Assembly: GCF_000312105.1 (NCBI RefSeq)
Contig: NZ_HE978637.1
Coordinates: 826,534 to 890,533, forward strand
DNA length: 64,000 bases
Reading direction: 5' to 3'
From: Aeromicrobium massiliense JC14
GTDB lineage: Bacteria; Actinomycetota; Actinomycetes; Propionibacteriales; Nocardioidaceae
A program made the translations under genes and the position numbers. How positions within the stretch are numbered: the first letter of the stretch is position 1; each line of letters begins with the position of its first letter. Below the pieces are notes generated by a model that saw only the letters and a program-made list of their open reading frames with translations, was not told the DNA's origin and ran no database searches. Positions 56,777 through 64,000 of the stretch are shown here, piece after piece.

Positions 56777-57244
56777 ATGACCGAGCTGATCCAGGACAAC
56801 CCCTGGGTGGCCTGGGCCGCCCTGGCCGTGGTCCTGGCCGTCGCCGAGGTGCTCGGCCTGGACCTGGTGCTGCTCATGCTTGCGGTGGGGGCCGGCGTCG
56901 CGGCCGTCGCCAGCGTGATCGGTGCCCCGTTCTGGCTGTGCATGGCGGTGTTCATCATCGTGTCCGCCGCCCTGCTCGTCCTGGCGCGCCCGCCCATCGT
57001 CGCGCGCCTGCACGCCGGACCCACCGTGCGCAGCGGAACCTCCGGCCTCGTGGGTCACCGCGCGATCGCCCTCACGGTCGTCGACGAGCGCGACGGCCGG
57101 GTCCGCCTGGCCGGCGAGGAGTGGTCGGCCCGCACCGCCGACCGCGGCACCGTCATCGACCCCGACGCCGACGTGCTCGTCGTCGCCATCGACGGCGCGA
57201 CCGCCGTCGTGACCCCCGATCCCGACCCACGAAAGGGGCCGTGA
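56777..57244 (+). CDS. NfeD-like membrane protein
   Basis: 155 residues. Two to three transmembrane helices (about 10-28, 30-47 and 50-72: WVAWAALAVVLAVAEVLGLD and FWLCMAVFIIVSAALLVLAR) precede a C-terminal OB-like domain (about 85-150, GLVGHRAIALTVVDERDGRV, RLAGEEWSAR) typical of short NfeD. NfeD proteins accompany SPFH proteins and are thought to help shape membrane microdomains or quality control. GAGAGG lies 6 nt before ATG 56777. The stop overlaps the SPFH gene (TGATG). Confidence 0.88.
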   Translation: MTELIQDNPWVAWAALAVVLAVAEVLGLDLVLLMLAVGAGVAAVASVIGAPFWLCMAVFIIVSAALLVLARPPIVARLHAGPTVRSGTSGLVGHRAIALTVVDERDGRVRLAGEEWSARTADRGTVIDPDADVLVVAIDGATAVVTPDPDPRKGP

Positions 57245-58299
57245 TGCTCGGCTCAGCCGTGACCGTGGCCATCGTCCTGCTCGCCGTCCTCGTGGTGGTG
57301 GTCCTGACGATGACCGTCAAGATCGTCCCGCAGGCCCGCGCGGGCATCGTCGAGCGCTTCGGCAAGTACCGCACGACCCTGTCGGCCGGCCTGAACATCG
57401 TCGTGCCGTTCATCGACAAGGTGCGCTACAAGATCGACCTGCGCGAACAGGTCGTCTCGTTCCCGCCGCAGCCCGTGATCACCGAGGACAACCTCGTCGT
57501 CTCGATCGACACGGTCATCTACTTCCAGGTGACGGACGCCGTCGCTGCGACCTACGAGATCGCCAACTACATCCAGGCCATCGAGCAGCTCACCATGACC
57601 ACGCTGCGCAACATCATCGGTGGCATGACCCTGGAGCACGCGCTCACCAGCCGCGACCAGATCAACTCCGGCCTGCGCGGCGAGCTCGACGGCGCCACGG
57701 GCCGCTGGGGCATCCGCGTGAACCGGGTCGAGCTCAAGGGCATCGACCCGCCGCCGTCGATCATCGACGCCATGGAGCAGCAGATGCGCGCCGAGCGGAA
57801 CAAGCGCGCCGCGATCCTCACCGCGGAGGGCGACCGCCAGTCGGCCATCCTCACCGCGGAGGGCGAGAAGCAGTCGTCCATCCTCACGGCCGAGGGCGAC
57901 CGCCAGGCCGCGATCCTGCGCGCCCAGGCCGACCGCCAGGCGGCCATCCTGCGCGCCCAGGGCGAGGCCCAGGCCATCGAGGCGGTCTTCCAGGCCATCC
58001 ACGACGGCAACCCCGACCAAAAGCTGCTCTCATACCAGTACCTGCAGATGCTGCCGAAGATCGCCGAGGGCGAGGGCAGCACGGTGTGGGTCATCCCGGC
58101 CGAGCTGACCGAGGCGCTGGGCACCATCGGCGGCGCGATCGGCAAGATCCCGGTCGACGGCGGCGGCAGCAAGAAGCGCGTCGACCTCGACGAGCCGGTC
58201 GTGGACGAGAGCTCGTCGCAGACGTCCGCGGCGGTCGAGGAGGCGCTCGAGGCGGCCAAGGAGGCCGAGGCGCCCGGCCTGGGCAGCCCCGAGAAGTAG
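57244..58299 (+). CDS. SPFH/stomatin-like membrane protein with 11-residue repeats
   Basis: 351 residues. One N-terminal membrane helix (about 5-27) is followed by the SPFH domain (VKIVPQARAGIVERFGKYRTTL to NRVELKGIDPPPSIIDAMEQQ, each part shortened). Residues 189-243 are five consecutive 11-residue units of the type AAILTAEGDRQ, a hendecad pattern that favours a long right-handed coiled coil. The tail is acidic and flexible. Such proteins form oligomeric rings on the inner membrane face with NfeD. A terminator follows at 58329-58375. Confidence 0.9.
   Translation: MLGSAVTVAIVLLAVLVVVVLTMTVKIVPQARAGIVERFGKYRTTLSAGLNIVVPFIDKVRYKIDLREQVVSFPPQPVITEDNLVVSIDTVIYFQVTDAVAATYEIANYIQAIEQLTMTTLRNIIGGMTLEHALTSRDQINSGLRGELDGATGRWGIRVNRVELKGIDPPPSIIDAMEQQMRAERNKRAAILTAEGDRQSAILTAEGEKQSSILTAEGDRQAAILRAQADRQAAILRAQGEAQAIEAVFQAIHDGNPDQKLLSYQYLQMLPKIAEGEGSTVWVIPAELTEALGTIGGAIGKIPVDGGGSKKRVDLDEPVVDESSSQTSAAVEEALEAAKEAEAPGLGSPEK
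57808..57972 (+). repeat. Five tandem 33-nt units in the SPFH gene
   Basis: Each unit encodes 11 residues: AAILTAEGDRQ, SAILTAEGEKQ, SSILTAEGDRQ, AAILRAQADRQ, AAILRAQGEAQ. Units are similar in DNA as well as protein, suggesting recent duplication. Confidence 0.85.
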
Positions 58300-58328
58300 C
58301 TCCCCGCGCCTCGGCGCCGCCGAGAAGT

Positions 58329-58375
58329 GTGAAGAAAAGGACCCCGTCCGGGCTGGACGGGGTCCTTTTCTTCAC
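58329..58375. terminator. Strong bidirectional terminator
   Basis: Perfect 21-bp stem (GTGAAGAAAAGGACCCCGTCC and its complement, trimmed in length here to the arm at 58329-58349) with a 5-nt loop. The arms carry A- and T-rich flanks, so it provides a T run on either strand. It separates the SPFH gene and the convergent PEBP gene. Confidence 0.9.
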
Positions 58376-58406
58376 GAATCGCGGCAGCGCCGCGGACGGG
58401 TGAGGC

Positions 58407-58934
58407 TCAGTGCTGGTAGGTGCCGTGCAGGATCGCGCGGCCGAGCGTCTTGAACGCCAGGTTGAAGCCGACGACGGCGGGGGAGACGGACGCGTCGACG
58501 CCCAGCGTCTCCTCGCCCACGGCGTGGACGACGAAGAAGTAGCGGTGCGGCTGGTCGCCCTGCGGCGGTGCGGCGCCGGTGAAGTCGAGCGTCCCCGCGT
58601 CGTTGCGGACGTGGAAGGCGCCGTCGGGCAGCGTGTCGTCCGAGGCGCCGGCACCGGTGTCCAGGCTCGTGACGGACGCCGGCAGGTCGACGACGATCCA
58701 GTGCCAGAAGCCCGAGACGGTCGGCGCGTCGGGGTCGAAGCAGGTCACGACGTACGACTTCGTGCCCTCGGGGGCGCCGGACCAGGACAGCTGGGGCGAG
58801 GTGTTGCCCAGGGCGCCCACCTGGTCGTCCTTGAGCGGCTGGCCGTCGGTGACGTCGTCGCTGGTGACGGTGAAGCTCGCGACGGCGGGCAGGAGCGGGT
58901 ACGGGTCCGGGGTGACGGGTCGGTCGAGGCTCAT
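58407..58934 (-). CDS. YbhB/YbcL family protein (PEBP-like)
   Basis: 175 residues of the phosphatidylethanolamine-binding fold. Family marks are [41 protein letters not shown] (the ligand pocket, with DPDAP and the Trp-His pair) and the C-terminal AILHGTY. No signal peptide, so it is cytoplasmic. Bacterial members have no agreed role. ATG 58934 has a minus-strand TAGCGT 7 nt upstream, shared with the divergent methyltransferase promoter. Confidence 0.9.
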   Translation of the reverse strand: MSLDRPVTPDPYPLLPAVASFTVTSDDVTDGQPLKDDQVGALGNTSPQLSWSGAPEGTKSYVVTCFDPDAPTVSGFWHWIVVDLPASVTSLDTGAGASDDTLPDGAFHVRNDAGTLDFTGAAPPQGDQPHRYFFVVHAVGEETLGVDASVSPAVVGFNLAFKTLGRAILHGTYQH

Positions 58935-58940
58935 GCTCCG

Positions 58941-58947
58941 TACGCTA
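58941..58947. promoter_or_regulatory. Shared bidirectional -10 element
   Basis: TACGCTA reads TACGCT (58941-58946) on plus, 6 nt before GTG 58953, and TAGCGT (58947-58942) on minus, 7 nt before ATG 58934. One 7-bp element can thus serve two divergent leaderless genes. Confidence 0.55.
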
Positions 58948-58952
58948 ACGGC

Positions 58953-59753
58953 GTGGCTGCGATCGTGACACTGGACGACCCGACCGACCCGCGGCTGCGC
59001 GACTACACCGACCTGCGCGACGTGCACCTGCGCAAGCTGCTGGAGTCCGAGCGCGGGATCTTCCTGGCCGAGGGCGAGAAGGTCGTCCGCCGGGCGCTGG
59101 AGTCCGGGCACGAGGCCCGCTCGTTCCTCATGGCGCCGCGGTGGCTCGAGCCGCTCGCCGACCTGCTCGAGGCCAGCGACGCGACCTGCTTCGTCCTGCC
59201 GGACACGGCGATCGAGCAGCTGACCGGCTTCCACGTGCACCGCGGCGCGCTCGCCGCGCTGGAGCGCCAGCCGCTGCCGACGCCGCAGGAGGTGCTGCGC
59301 GACGCCCGCCGCGTCGTCGTGCTGGAGGACCTGGCCGACCACACCAACGTCGGCGCGGCCTTCCGCAACGTCGCCGCGTTCGGCTTCGACGCCGTGCTGC
59401 TCTCGCCGCGCTGCGCCGACCCGCTGTACCGCCGGGCGGTCAAGGTGGCGATGGGGACGGTGTTCTCGCTGCCCTACGCCCGCATCGACGACTGGTACGC
59501 CGCGCCGGACATGCTCCGCGAGGCCGGCTTCACGACCTACGCGATGACGCTGGCCGACGACGCGGTCGCGCTCGACGAGGTGCCGTTGGCCGAGCGCATG
59601 GCGCTCGTGTTCGGCTCGGAGGGGCACGGCCTCACGCACCGCTGGGAGTCGGCGGCCGACCACCGGGTGACGATCCCGATGGCGCCGCAGATCGACTCGC
59701 TCAACATCGCCGCGTCCGTCGCGGTGGCCTGCTGGCAGATGCGTCCGCGCTGA
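58953..59753 (+). CDS. SpoU/TrmH-type RNA 2-prime-O-methyltransferase
   Basis: 266 residues. An N-terminal substrate-binding domain (about 1-100, with [21 protein letters not shown]) precedes a SPOUT domain with the three knot motifs: [21 protein letters not shown] (motif 1, trimmed), [14 protein letters not shown] (motif 2) and [20 protein letters not shown] (motif 3). It should methylate a ribose in rRNA or tRNA using SAM; the target nucleotide is unknown. GTG 58953 is fixed by TACGCT 6 nt upstream. Confidence 0.9.
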   Translation: MAAIVTLDDPTDPRLRDYTDLRDVHLRKLLESERGIFLAEGEKVVRRALESGHEARSFLMAPRWLEPLADLLEASDATCFVLPDTAIEQLTGFHVHRGALAALERQPLPTPQEVLRDARRVVVLEDLADHTNVGAAFRNVAAFGFDAVLLSPRCADPLYRRAVKVAMGTVFSLPYARIDDWYAAPDMLREAGFTTYAMTLADDAVALDEVPLAERMALVFGSEGHGLTHRWESAADHRVTIPMAPQIDSLNIAASVAVACWQMRPR

Positions 59754-59772
59754 CGGTCGCGGCACCCGGTCC

Positions 59773-59804
59773 CTGAGCCCGTCGAAGGGCCTCGACGGGC
59801 TCAG
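59773..59804. repeat. Dispersed palindrome repeat, copy 4 (terminator-like)
   Basis: CTGAGCCCGTCGA (59773-59785) and TCGACGGGCTCAG (59792-59804) form a perfect 13-bp stem with a 6-nt loop, between the stops of the methyltransferase and deformylase genes. It probably also terminates transcription. Confidence 0.7.
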
Positions 59805-59847
59805 CCAGCGGGGACGGGCCTCGACAGGCTCAGCCGGCGGGGACGGC
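59790..59847 (+). repeat. Two tandem 29-bp units overlapping copy 4
   Basis: Units beginning CCTCGACGGGCTCAGCCAGC (59790) and CCTCGACAGGCTCAGCCGGC (59819) continue with GGGGACGG and differ at three positions. The second is a fifth copy of the dispersed repeat. Confidence 0.65.
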
Positions 59848-59855
59848 GGGCCGGG

Positions 59856-60446
59856 TCAGTCCTCGTCGGTGGCGGGGGAGACCGGCCAGTCGTCGGGGTA
59901 GAGCTCGGCGACCTGCTCGTGCTGCTTGTAGAGCTTCTTGCGCAGCCGGTTGGGGACGCGGTCGCCGAACACGGTGCCGTGCAGGTGGTCGGTCTCGTGC
60001 TGCAGGCAGCGGGCCAGGACGCCGGTGCCCTCGAACGCGACCGCGTCGCCGTTCTCGTCGGTGCCGGTGACCCAGGCGCGGTCCGGACGCGCGCACTCGA
60101 CGAACGCGCCGGGCAGCGACAGGCAGCCCTCGTCGTCCGGGTCGAGCTGGCGGTCGACGCCCTCGGGCAGCGTGAGGATCGGGTTGCACACGACGCCGGT
60201 GACCCGCTCGTGGTCGGCATCGGGGCAGTCGAAGACGAACACCTTGAGGTCGCGCCCGACCTGGTTGGCCGCGAGGCCGACGCCGTTGGCGGCGTACATC
60301 GTGGCGGTCATGTCGGCGACCAGCGTCCGGAGCTCGTCGTCGTACACCGTCACGTCCCGCAGCTCGTGGTGCATGACGGGGGTGCCCCACCGGGTGATGG
60401 GCAGGATCTTGCCCCCCTCGGGCAACGGACGGGACTGGCTCGACAC
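59856..60446 (-). CDS. def: Peptide deformylase
   Basis: 196-residue metalloenzyme that removes the formyl group from nascent proteins. The three motifs are GVGLAANQ (residues 55-62), EGCLSLPG (106-113, with metal ligand Cys108) and HETDHLHG (150-157, ligands His150 and His154, catalytic Glu151). The actinobacterial N-terminal lead and C-terminal helix are present. GTG 60446 has AGGAG upstream in a leader of about 26 nt begun at the TAGGCT box 60479-60484. Confidence 0.96.
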   Translation of the reverse strand: MSSQSRPLPEGGKILPITRWGTPVMHHELRDVTVYDDELRTLVADMTATMYAANGVGLAANQVGRDLKVFVFDCPDADHERVTGVVCNPILTLPEGVDRQLDPDDEGCLSLPGAFVECARPDRAWVTGTDENGDAVAFEGTGVLARCLQHETDHLHGTVFGDRVPNRLRKKLYKQHEQVAELYPDDWPVSPATDED

Positions 60447-60478
60447 GCTTCACTCCTAGTTCGTCGACAGCAGGTGCG

Positions 60479-60484
60479 AGCCTA
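60479..60484 (-). promoter_or_regulatory. -10 box of def
   Basis: Minus-strand TAGGCT; transcription would begin near 60472 and leave about 26 nt of leader with AGGAG before GTG 60446. Confidence 0.45.
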
Positions 60485-60575
60485 GCGAAACGCGTCCGGC
60501 CGGTCGCCCTGGACCGGGTGACCCCGGTTCGGATACTCTCGGTATCTGACGTTGTCCACCGCGACAGGAGCACCC

Positions 60576-61886
60576 ATGCCCGTGCGCACCGACCCGATGG
60601 CCGCCGGCCTGGCCGTCCTCAACCGGCTGGCCGGATCGCCGCTGCTCGACCGGCTCAACCTGCGCCGTCCGGCCGAGCGGTCGGTCTACCACGGAGCCCG
60701 GGTGGGCTTCACCGCCGCGACGCGGGCGGGCCGTGCGTTCGCCCGCCGGGGCGGCTCCGGGCAGCCGGTCCGGCCGGCGACGGCACGCTCGACCGGCGTC
60801 TTCGACCTCACCCCGACGGACGACCAGGACATGATCGTCGGCGTCGTGCGCGAGCTCGCCGCCGAGCTGCTGCGCCCGGCCGCCGAGTCCGCGGAGGCGG
60901 CGAACGCCACCTCGCCCGAGGTGCTCGCCCAGGCGAACGAGCTCGGCCTGAGCCAGCTCGGGGTGCCGGAGTCGCTCGGCGGCCTGGCCGAGGAGCGTTC
61001 GGCGGTCACCGCCGCGCTCGTGGCCGAGGCGCTCGCGCACGGAGACATGGGCCAGGCCGTCGCGTGCCTGTCGCCGGCGGCGGTGTCGACGGCGCTGACG
61101 CTCTACGGCACGGACGTCCAGCAGCAGACCTACCTGCCTGCGTTCGTCGGCGACGACGTCCCCGCCGCCGCGCTCGCGGTCACCGAGCCGCAGCCGCTGT
61201 TCGACCCGACCGCGCCCGCCACGACCGCGGTGCGCACCGCCGACGGGTTCCGCCTCGACGGCGTGAAGTCGGCCGTCGTCCGGGGCACCGACGCCGAGCT
61301 GTTCGTGGTCGCTGCCGACCTCGAGGGCGAGGGGCCGCGGCTGTTCGTCGTCGAGTCCGGCGCCGAGGGCCTGGGCGTCGCGCCCGACCCCGGCATGGGC
61401 CTGCGTGCAGCCGCGCTGAGCCGGCTCACGCTCGACGGCGTCGCCGTCGGGCCGGACGCGCTGCTGGGCGACGGCGACGACTACCGCGACGCCCTGCGCC
61501 GGGCGCGTGTCGCGTGGGCGGCCCTGGCCGTCGGCACCGGCCAGGCCGTCCTCGACTACGTCAAGCAGTACGTGCTGGAGCGGCAGGCGTTCGGCGAGCC
61601 GATCGCCCACCGCCAGGCGGTCGCGTTCATGGTCGCCGACATCGCCATCGAGCTGGAGGGGATGCGCCTGGCCGTCCGCCGGGCCGCGTCCCGGGCCGAC
61701 CAGGGACTGGACCTGGCCCGCGAGGCGGGCATCGCGCACAGCCTGGCCGCCCGGCACGGCATGCGGATCGGCACCGACGGCGTCCAGCTGCTCGGTGGGC
61801 ACGGCTTCGTCAAGGAGCACCCGGTGGAGCGGTGGTACCGCGACCTGCGGGCCGTCGGCGTCATGGAAGGAGCACTCCTCGTCTGA
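60576..61886 (+). CDS. Acyl-CoA dehydrogenase family protein, first of a pair
   Basis: 436 residues. A 75-residue N-terminal lead precedes the ACAD fold: GVPESLGGLAEERSAVTAAL, the FAD/substrate region AALAVTEPQPLFDP (in place of the usual ITEPxxGSD, so the Gly-Ser pair is missing), QAFGEPIAHRQAVAFMVADI and a terminal WYRDLRAVGVMEGALLV. The divergence at the flavin loop suggests it may be the non-catalytic or partner subunit of a heteromer with the next gene. ATG 60576 has AGGAG 5 nt upstream. The second dehydrogenase starts 11 nt after the stop. Confidence 0.82.
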   Translation: MPVRTDPMAAGLAVLNRLAGSPLLDRLNLRRPAERSVYHGARVGFTAATRAGRAFARRGGSGQPVRPATARSTGVFDLTPTDDQDMIVGVVRELAAELLRPAAESAEAANATSPEVLAQANELGLSQLGVPESLGGLAEERSAVTAALVAEALAHGDMGQAVACLSPAAVSTALTLYGTDVQQQTYLPAFVGDDVPAAALAVTEPQPLFDPTAPATTAVRTADGFRLDGVKSAVVRGTDAELFVVAADLEGEGPRLFVVESGAEGLGVAPDPGMGLRAAALSRLTLDGVAVGPDALLGDGDDYRDALRRARVAWAALAVGTGQAVLDYVKQYVLERQAFGEPIAHRQAVAFMVADIAIELEGMRLAVRRAASRADQGLDLAREAGIAHSLAARHGMRIGTDGVQLLGGHGFVKEHPVERWYRDLRAVGVMEGALLV

Positions 61887-61897
61887 GGGGGACCGCG

Positions 61898-63106
61898 ATG
61901 ATCAACCTGGAGACCCCCGCCCGCCTGCGCGGCTTCGTGAAGCAGGCCCACGACGTGGCCGACCAGTTCCTGCGCGCCAACTCGCGCAAGTACGACCTGG
62001 CCGAGCACAGCTACCCGGTCGAGCTCGACCTGCTCGCCTCCCTCGTCGACGGCATGAACGACTCGGGCAACGGCCACGGCGCGGGTGCCGGCGGCGTGCG
62101 CCGCAGCGAGGCCGGCGACGAGGGCGTCCGCAACGGCACCCACATGGCGTCGGTGCTGTCGGTCATCGAGATGTGCTGGGGCGACGTCGGGCTGCTGCTG
62201 TCGATGCCCCGCCAGGGCCTGGGCAACTCGGCCATCGCCTCCGTCGCCACCGACGAGCAGCTGGAGCGGTTCAAGGGCACCTGGGCGGCCATGGCGATCA
62301 CCGAGCCGGGCGTCGGCTCGGACTCGGCCCAGATCACCACCACTGCGGTGAAGGACGGCGACCACTACGTCCTCAACGGCGAGAAGATCTTCGTGACGTC
62401 GGGGGAGCGGGCCGACTCCGTCGTGGTGTGGGCGACCCTCGACCGGGCCAAGGGGCGCGCGGCGATCAAGTCGTTCGTCGTGCCCAAGTCGCTGCCCGGC
62501 ATCCGGGTCGAGCGCCTGGAGCACAAGCTCGGCATCCGGGCCTCCGACACCGCCGTCATTGTGCTGGACGACTGCCGGGTGCCGGCCGAGAACCTGCTCG
62601 GCAGCCCGGACGTCGACACCTCCCAGGGCTTCGCCGGCGCGATGGCGACGTTCGACAACACGCGTCCGCTCGTCGCCGGCATGGCCGTCGGCTGCGCCCG
62701 CGCCGCGCTCGAGCGCACCCGCGAGCTGCTCGAGGAGGCCGGCGAGACGCTCGACCCCGACCGCGCGCCGGGCCGGCAGAGCCACGCGGTCGCCACCTAC
62801 CTGGACCTCGAGGCGGACTGGGAGGCGGCCTACCTGCTCACCCTCCAGGCCGCGTGGATGGCCGACAACGGACGACCCAACTCGATGCAGGCGTCGATGG
62901 CCAAGGCGAAGGCCGGCCGCTCCGGCAACGCGATCACGCTGCGCTGCGTCGAGCTGCTCGGCACGGTCGGCTACGGCGAGGGCGAGCTGCTGGAGAAGTG
63001 GGCCCGCGACAGCAAGATCCTGGACATCTTCGAGGGCACGCAGCAGATCCAGCAGCTCATCGTGGCGCGGCGCCTGCTCGGCCTGGGGTCGGCACAGCTT
63101 CGCTGA
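61898..63106 (+). CDS. Acyl-CoA dehydrogenase, second of a pair
   Basis: 402 residues with full ACAD motifs: AMAITEPGVGSDSAQITTTA binds flavin, GEKIFVTSGERAD and HKLGIRASDTAVIVLDDCRVP follow, and the C-terminal IFEGTQQIQQLIVARRLLG holds the likely catalytic Glu. It should catalyse alpha-beta dehydrogenation of an acyl-CoA, passing electrons to an electron-transfer flavoprotein. GAGGGGG lies just before ATG 61898. With the preceding gene it forms a two-gene unit like the FadE heteromers of actinobacteria. Chain length is unknown. Confidence 0.9.
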   Translation: MINLETPARLRGFVKQAHDVADQFLRANSRKYDLAEHSYPVELDLLASLVDGMNDSGNGHGAGAGGVRRSEAGDEGVRNGTHMASVLSVIEMCWGDVGLLLSMPRQGLGNSAIASVATDEQLERFKGTWAAMAITEPGVGSDSAQITTTAVKDGDHYVLNGEKIFVTSGERADSVVVWATLDRAKGRAAIKSFVVPKSLPGIRVERLEHKLGIRASDTAVIVLDDCRVPAENLLGSPDVDTSQGFAGAMATFDNTRPLVAGMAVGCARAALERTRELLEEAGETLDPDRAPGRQSHAVATYLDLEADWEAAYLLTLQAAWMADNGRPNSMQASMAKAKAGRSGNAITLRCVELLGTVGYGEGELLEKWARDSKILDIFEGTQQIQQLIVARRLLGLGSAQLR

Positions 63107-63129
63107 GCCGTGAGGTGGGGCACGCCCGG

Positions 63130-63135
63130 TACGAT
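63130..63135 (+). promoter_or_regulatory. -10 box of the MarR gene (leaderless)
   Basis: TACGAT, 6 nt before GTG 63142; it decides the start. Confidence 0.5.
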
Positions 63136-63141
63136 GACGCC

Positions 63142-63588
63142 GTGCCTCACCAGATGCCGGACGACTTCGACGTCGACGTGCAGTTCACCCGGTTCTTCCG
63201 CCGCGCCCGCGTCCGCACCATGGGGCTGCTGTCCAGCATCAACCCCGGTCTCGACTACGGCTCGTACCTCGTCCTCGTGGCCATCCACGACGCGCCCGAC
63301 GGCATCCGTGCCTCCGAGCTCGCCGAGACGTTCGACGTCCACAAGTCGACGATCAGTCGCGCCGTGTCGTCGCTCGAGCGGCTCGGCCTGGTCGAGCGCG
63401 AGCCCGACCCCGAGGACGGCCGCGCCCAGCTGCTCACCGTGCCCGCCGACGCCGCCGTGCGGCTCAAGGACTTCCGCCGCGACGTGCACCAGTGGTTCGC
63501 CGGCCTGCTCGAGGGCTGGACGGCCGAGGAGCGCACCACGCTGGCCCGCCTGGTCAAGCGCCTCAACGAGACGCCCGACCCGGCCTGA
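63142..63588 (+). CDS. MarR-family transcriptional regulator
   Basis: 148 residues with a MarR winged helix: DGIRASELAETFDVHKSTIS (recognition helix with KSTISR), AVSSLERLGLVEREPDPEDGRA (wing, with the DxR pattern) and dimerising helices at both ends. It lies between the acyl-CoA dehydrogenase pair and a convergent alcohol dehydrogenase gene and may regulate either. Ligand is unknown. GTG 63142 has TACGAT 6 nt upstream. Confidence 0.9.
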   Translation: MPHQMPDDFDVDVQFTRFFRRARVRTMGLLSSINPGLDYGSYLVLVAIHDAPDGIRASELAETFDVHKSTISRAVSSLERLGLVEREPDPEDGRAQLLTVPADAAVRLKDFRRDVHQWFAGLLEGWTAEERTTLARLVKRLNETPDPA

Positions 63589-63594
63589 CCCGGC

Positions 63595-64000
63595 TCAGAG
63601 CGTCAGCAGCGACTTGATCGCGGTGCGCTCGTCCATGGCCCGGTAGGCGTCGGCCACCTGCTCCAGCGGCAGGCTCAGGTCGAAGACCCGTCCGGGCTGG
63701 ATGCGTCCCTCCCACACGTCGGGCAGCAGCTCGTCGAGGTACGCGCGCACCGGCGCGACGCCGCCGTTGAGGCCCACGTTGCGGCCGAACATCGTCGGCA
63801 CGTCCAGCGTCACGCCGTGGGGTACGCCGACGTAGCCGACCATGCCGCCGGGACGGGCGCTGCGCAGCGCCTGGTCCATCGACGCACCGGTGCCGACGCA
63901 CTCGAGCACGCAGTCGGCGCCCAGTCCGTCGAAGATCACCTTCACCGCCTGTGCGCCCTCCTTGCCGCGGGTCTCCACGACGTCGTCGGCGCCGAACGCA
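63595..64000 (-). CDS. Zinc-type alcohol dehydrogenase, C-terminal part
   Basis: The last 135 or so codons of a medium-chain dehydrogenase that runs off the right edge. The visible part is the distal Rossmann half: VKVIFDGLGADCVLECVGTG, ALRSARPGGMVGYVGVPHG and the end FDLSLPLEQVADAYRAMDER, which is the standard C-terminus of Zn-dependent alcohol dehydrogenases (GroES-like superfamily). The catalytic zinc residues lie outside the window, so substrate and cofactor cannot be judged. Its stop is 6 nt from the convergent MarR stop. Confidence 0.85.
   Translation of the reverse strand, partial: AFGADDVVETRGKEGAQAVKVIFDGLGADCVLECVGTGASMDQALRSARPGGMVGYVGVPHGVTLDVPTMFGRNVGLNGGVAPVRAYLDELLPDVWEGRIQPGRVFDLSLPLEQVADAYRAMDERTAIKSLLTL

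Noticed and set aside
57808..57972. Regular 33-nt repeats as a CRISPR array
   Set aside because: Units are contiguous, in frame and inside the SPFH coding region, with no unique spacers.
59790..59847. Tandem 29-bp units as a minimal CRISPR
   Set aside because: No spacers between the units; they belong to a dispersed palindrome family.

Overview
The window is a 64 kb stretch of very GC-rich, gene-dense chromosome from an actinomycete. Third codon positions are nearly all G or C, GTG starts are frequent, and the gene set is typically actinobacterial: whiA, rbpA, opcA, the sufR-sufB-sufD-sufC-sufS-sufU-sufT run, a DUF222/HNH protein, DUF3099 and LigB/LigC-type ligases. Gene order fits Propionibacteriales (Nocardioidaceae, for example Aeromicrobium or Nocardioides), but that placement is inference. 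I see no rRNA, tRNA, CRISPR array, prophage or insertion sequence. The two ends cut a TerC-like gene and a zinc alcohol dehydrogenase.

Layout. 1-6.1 kb: TerC end, an APC amino-acid permease, a cytochrome P450 with an overlapping membrane protein, a PrmC-like methyltransferase, an SRPBCC-like protein and a metallo-beta-lactamase-fold hydrolase. 6.2-17.6 kb: a forward run uvrA-uvrC-rapZ-yvcK-whiA, then gap-pgk-tpiA-secG-rbpA. 17.7-25.7 kb: a reverse pentose-phosphate operon tkt-tal-pgi-zwf-opcA-pgl. 25.8-30.5 kb: heme A biogenesis (ctaB, ctaA) with an ABC-2 transporter. 30.6-39.8 kb: an accessory block with two ATP-dependent DNA ligases (LigB, LigC types), a PrimPol-type polymerase, two genes under LexA-type SOS boxes, a small alarmone synthetase and a diguanylate cyclase. 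39.9-46.4 kb: the SUF iron-sulfur operon with an internal Rieske protein. 46.5-51.4 kb: an ABC-F ATPase with a short leader ORF, SURF1, MoaA, a frameshifted acetyltransferase, small conserved proteins and dodecin. 51.4-64 kb: MFS exporter/ArsR pair, AraC-DinB regulator with a reductase, serB, ABC ATPase-NfeD-SPFH cluster, PEBP, an RNA methyltransferase, peptide deformylase, a paired acyl-CoA dehydrogenase operon and MarR.

How they work together. Central carbon metabolism (lower glycolysis, oxidative and non-oxidative pentose phosphate pathway) sits beside its regulators YvcK and RapZ. CtaB, CtaA and SURF1 serve cytochrome oxidase assembly, and SUF supplies Fe-S clusters to users such as MoaA and the Rieske protein. 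Between the heme/ABC genes and suf lies a repair and stress block of ligases, PrimPol and SOS-controlled genes.

The most striking regulatory feature is a recurring TANNNT hexamer placed 6-7 nt before an ATG or GTG, found in front of about twenty genes. This implies widespread leaderless mRNAs and helps fix many starts. One such element (58941-58947) reads as a -10 box on both strands. Another precedes a 7-codon ORF ahead of the ABC-F gene, followed by a hairpin, and may be an attenuator. These regulatory readings are by eye and untested.
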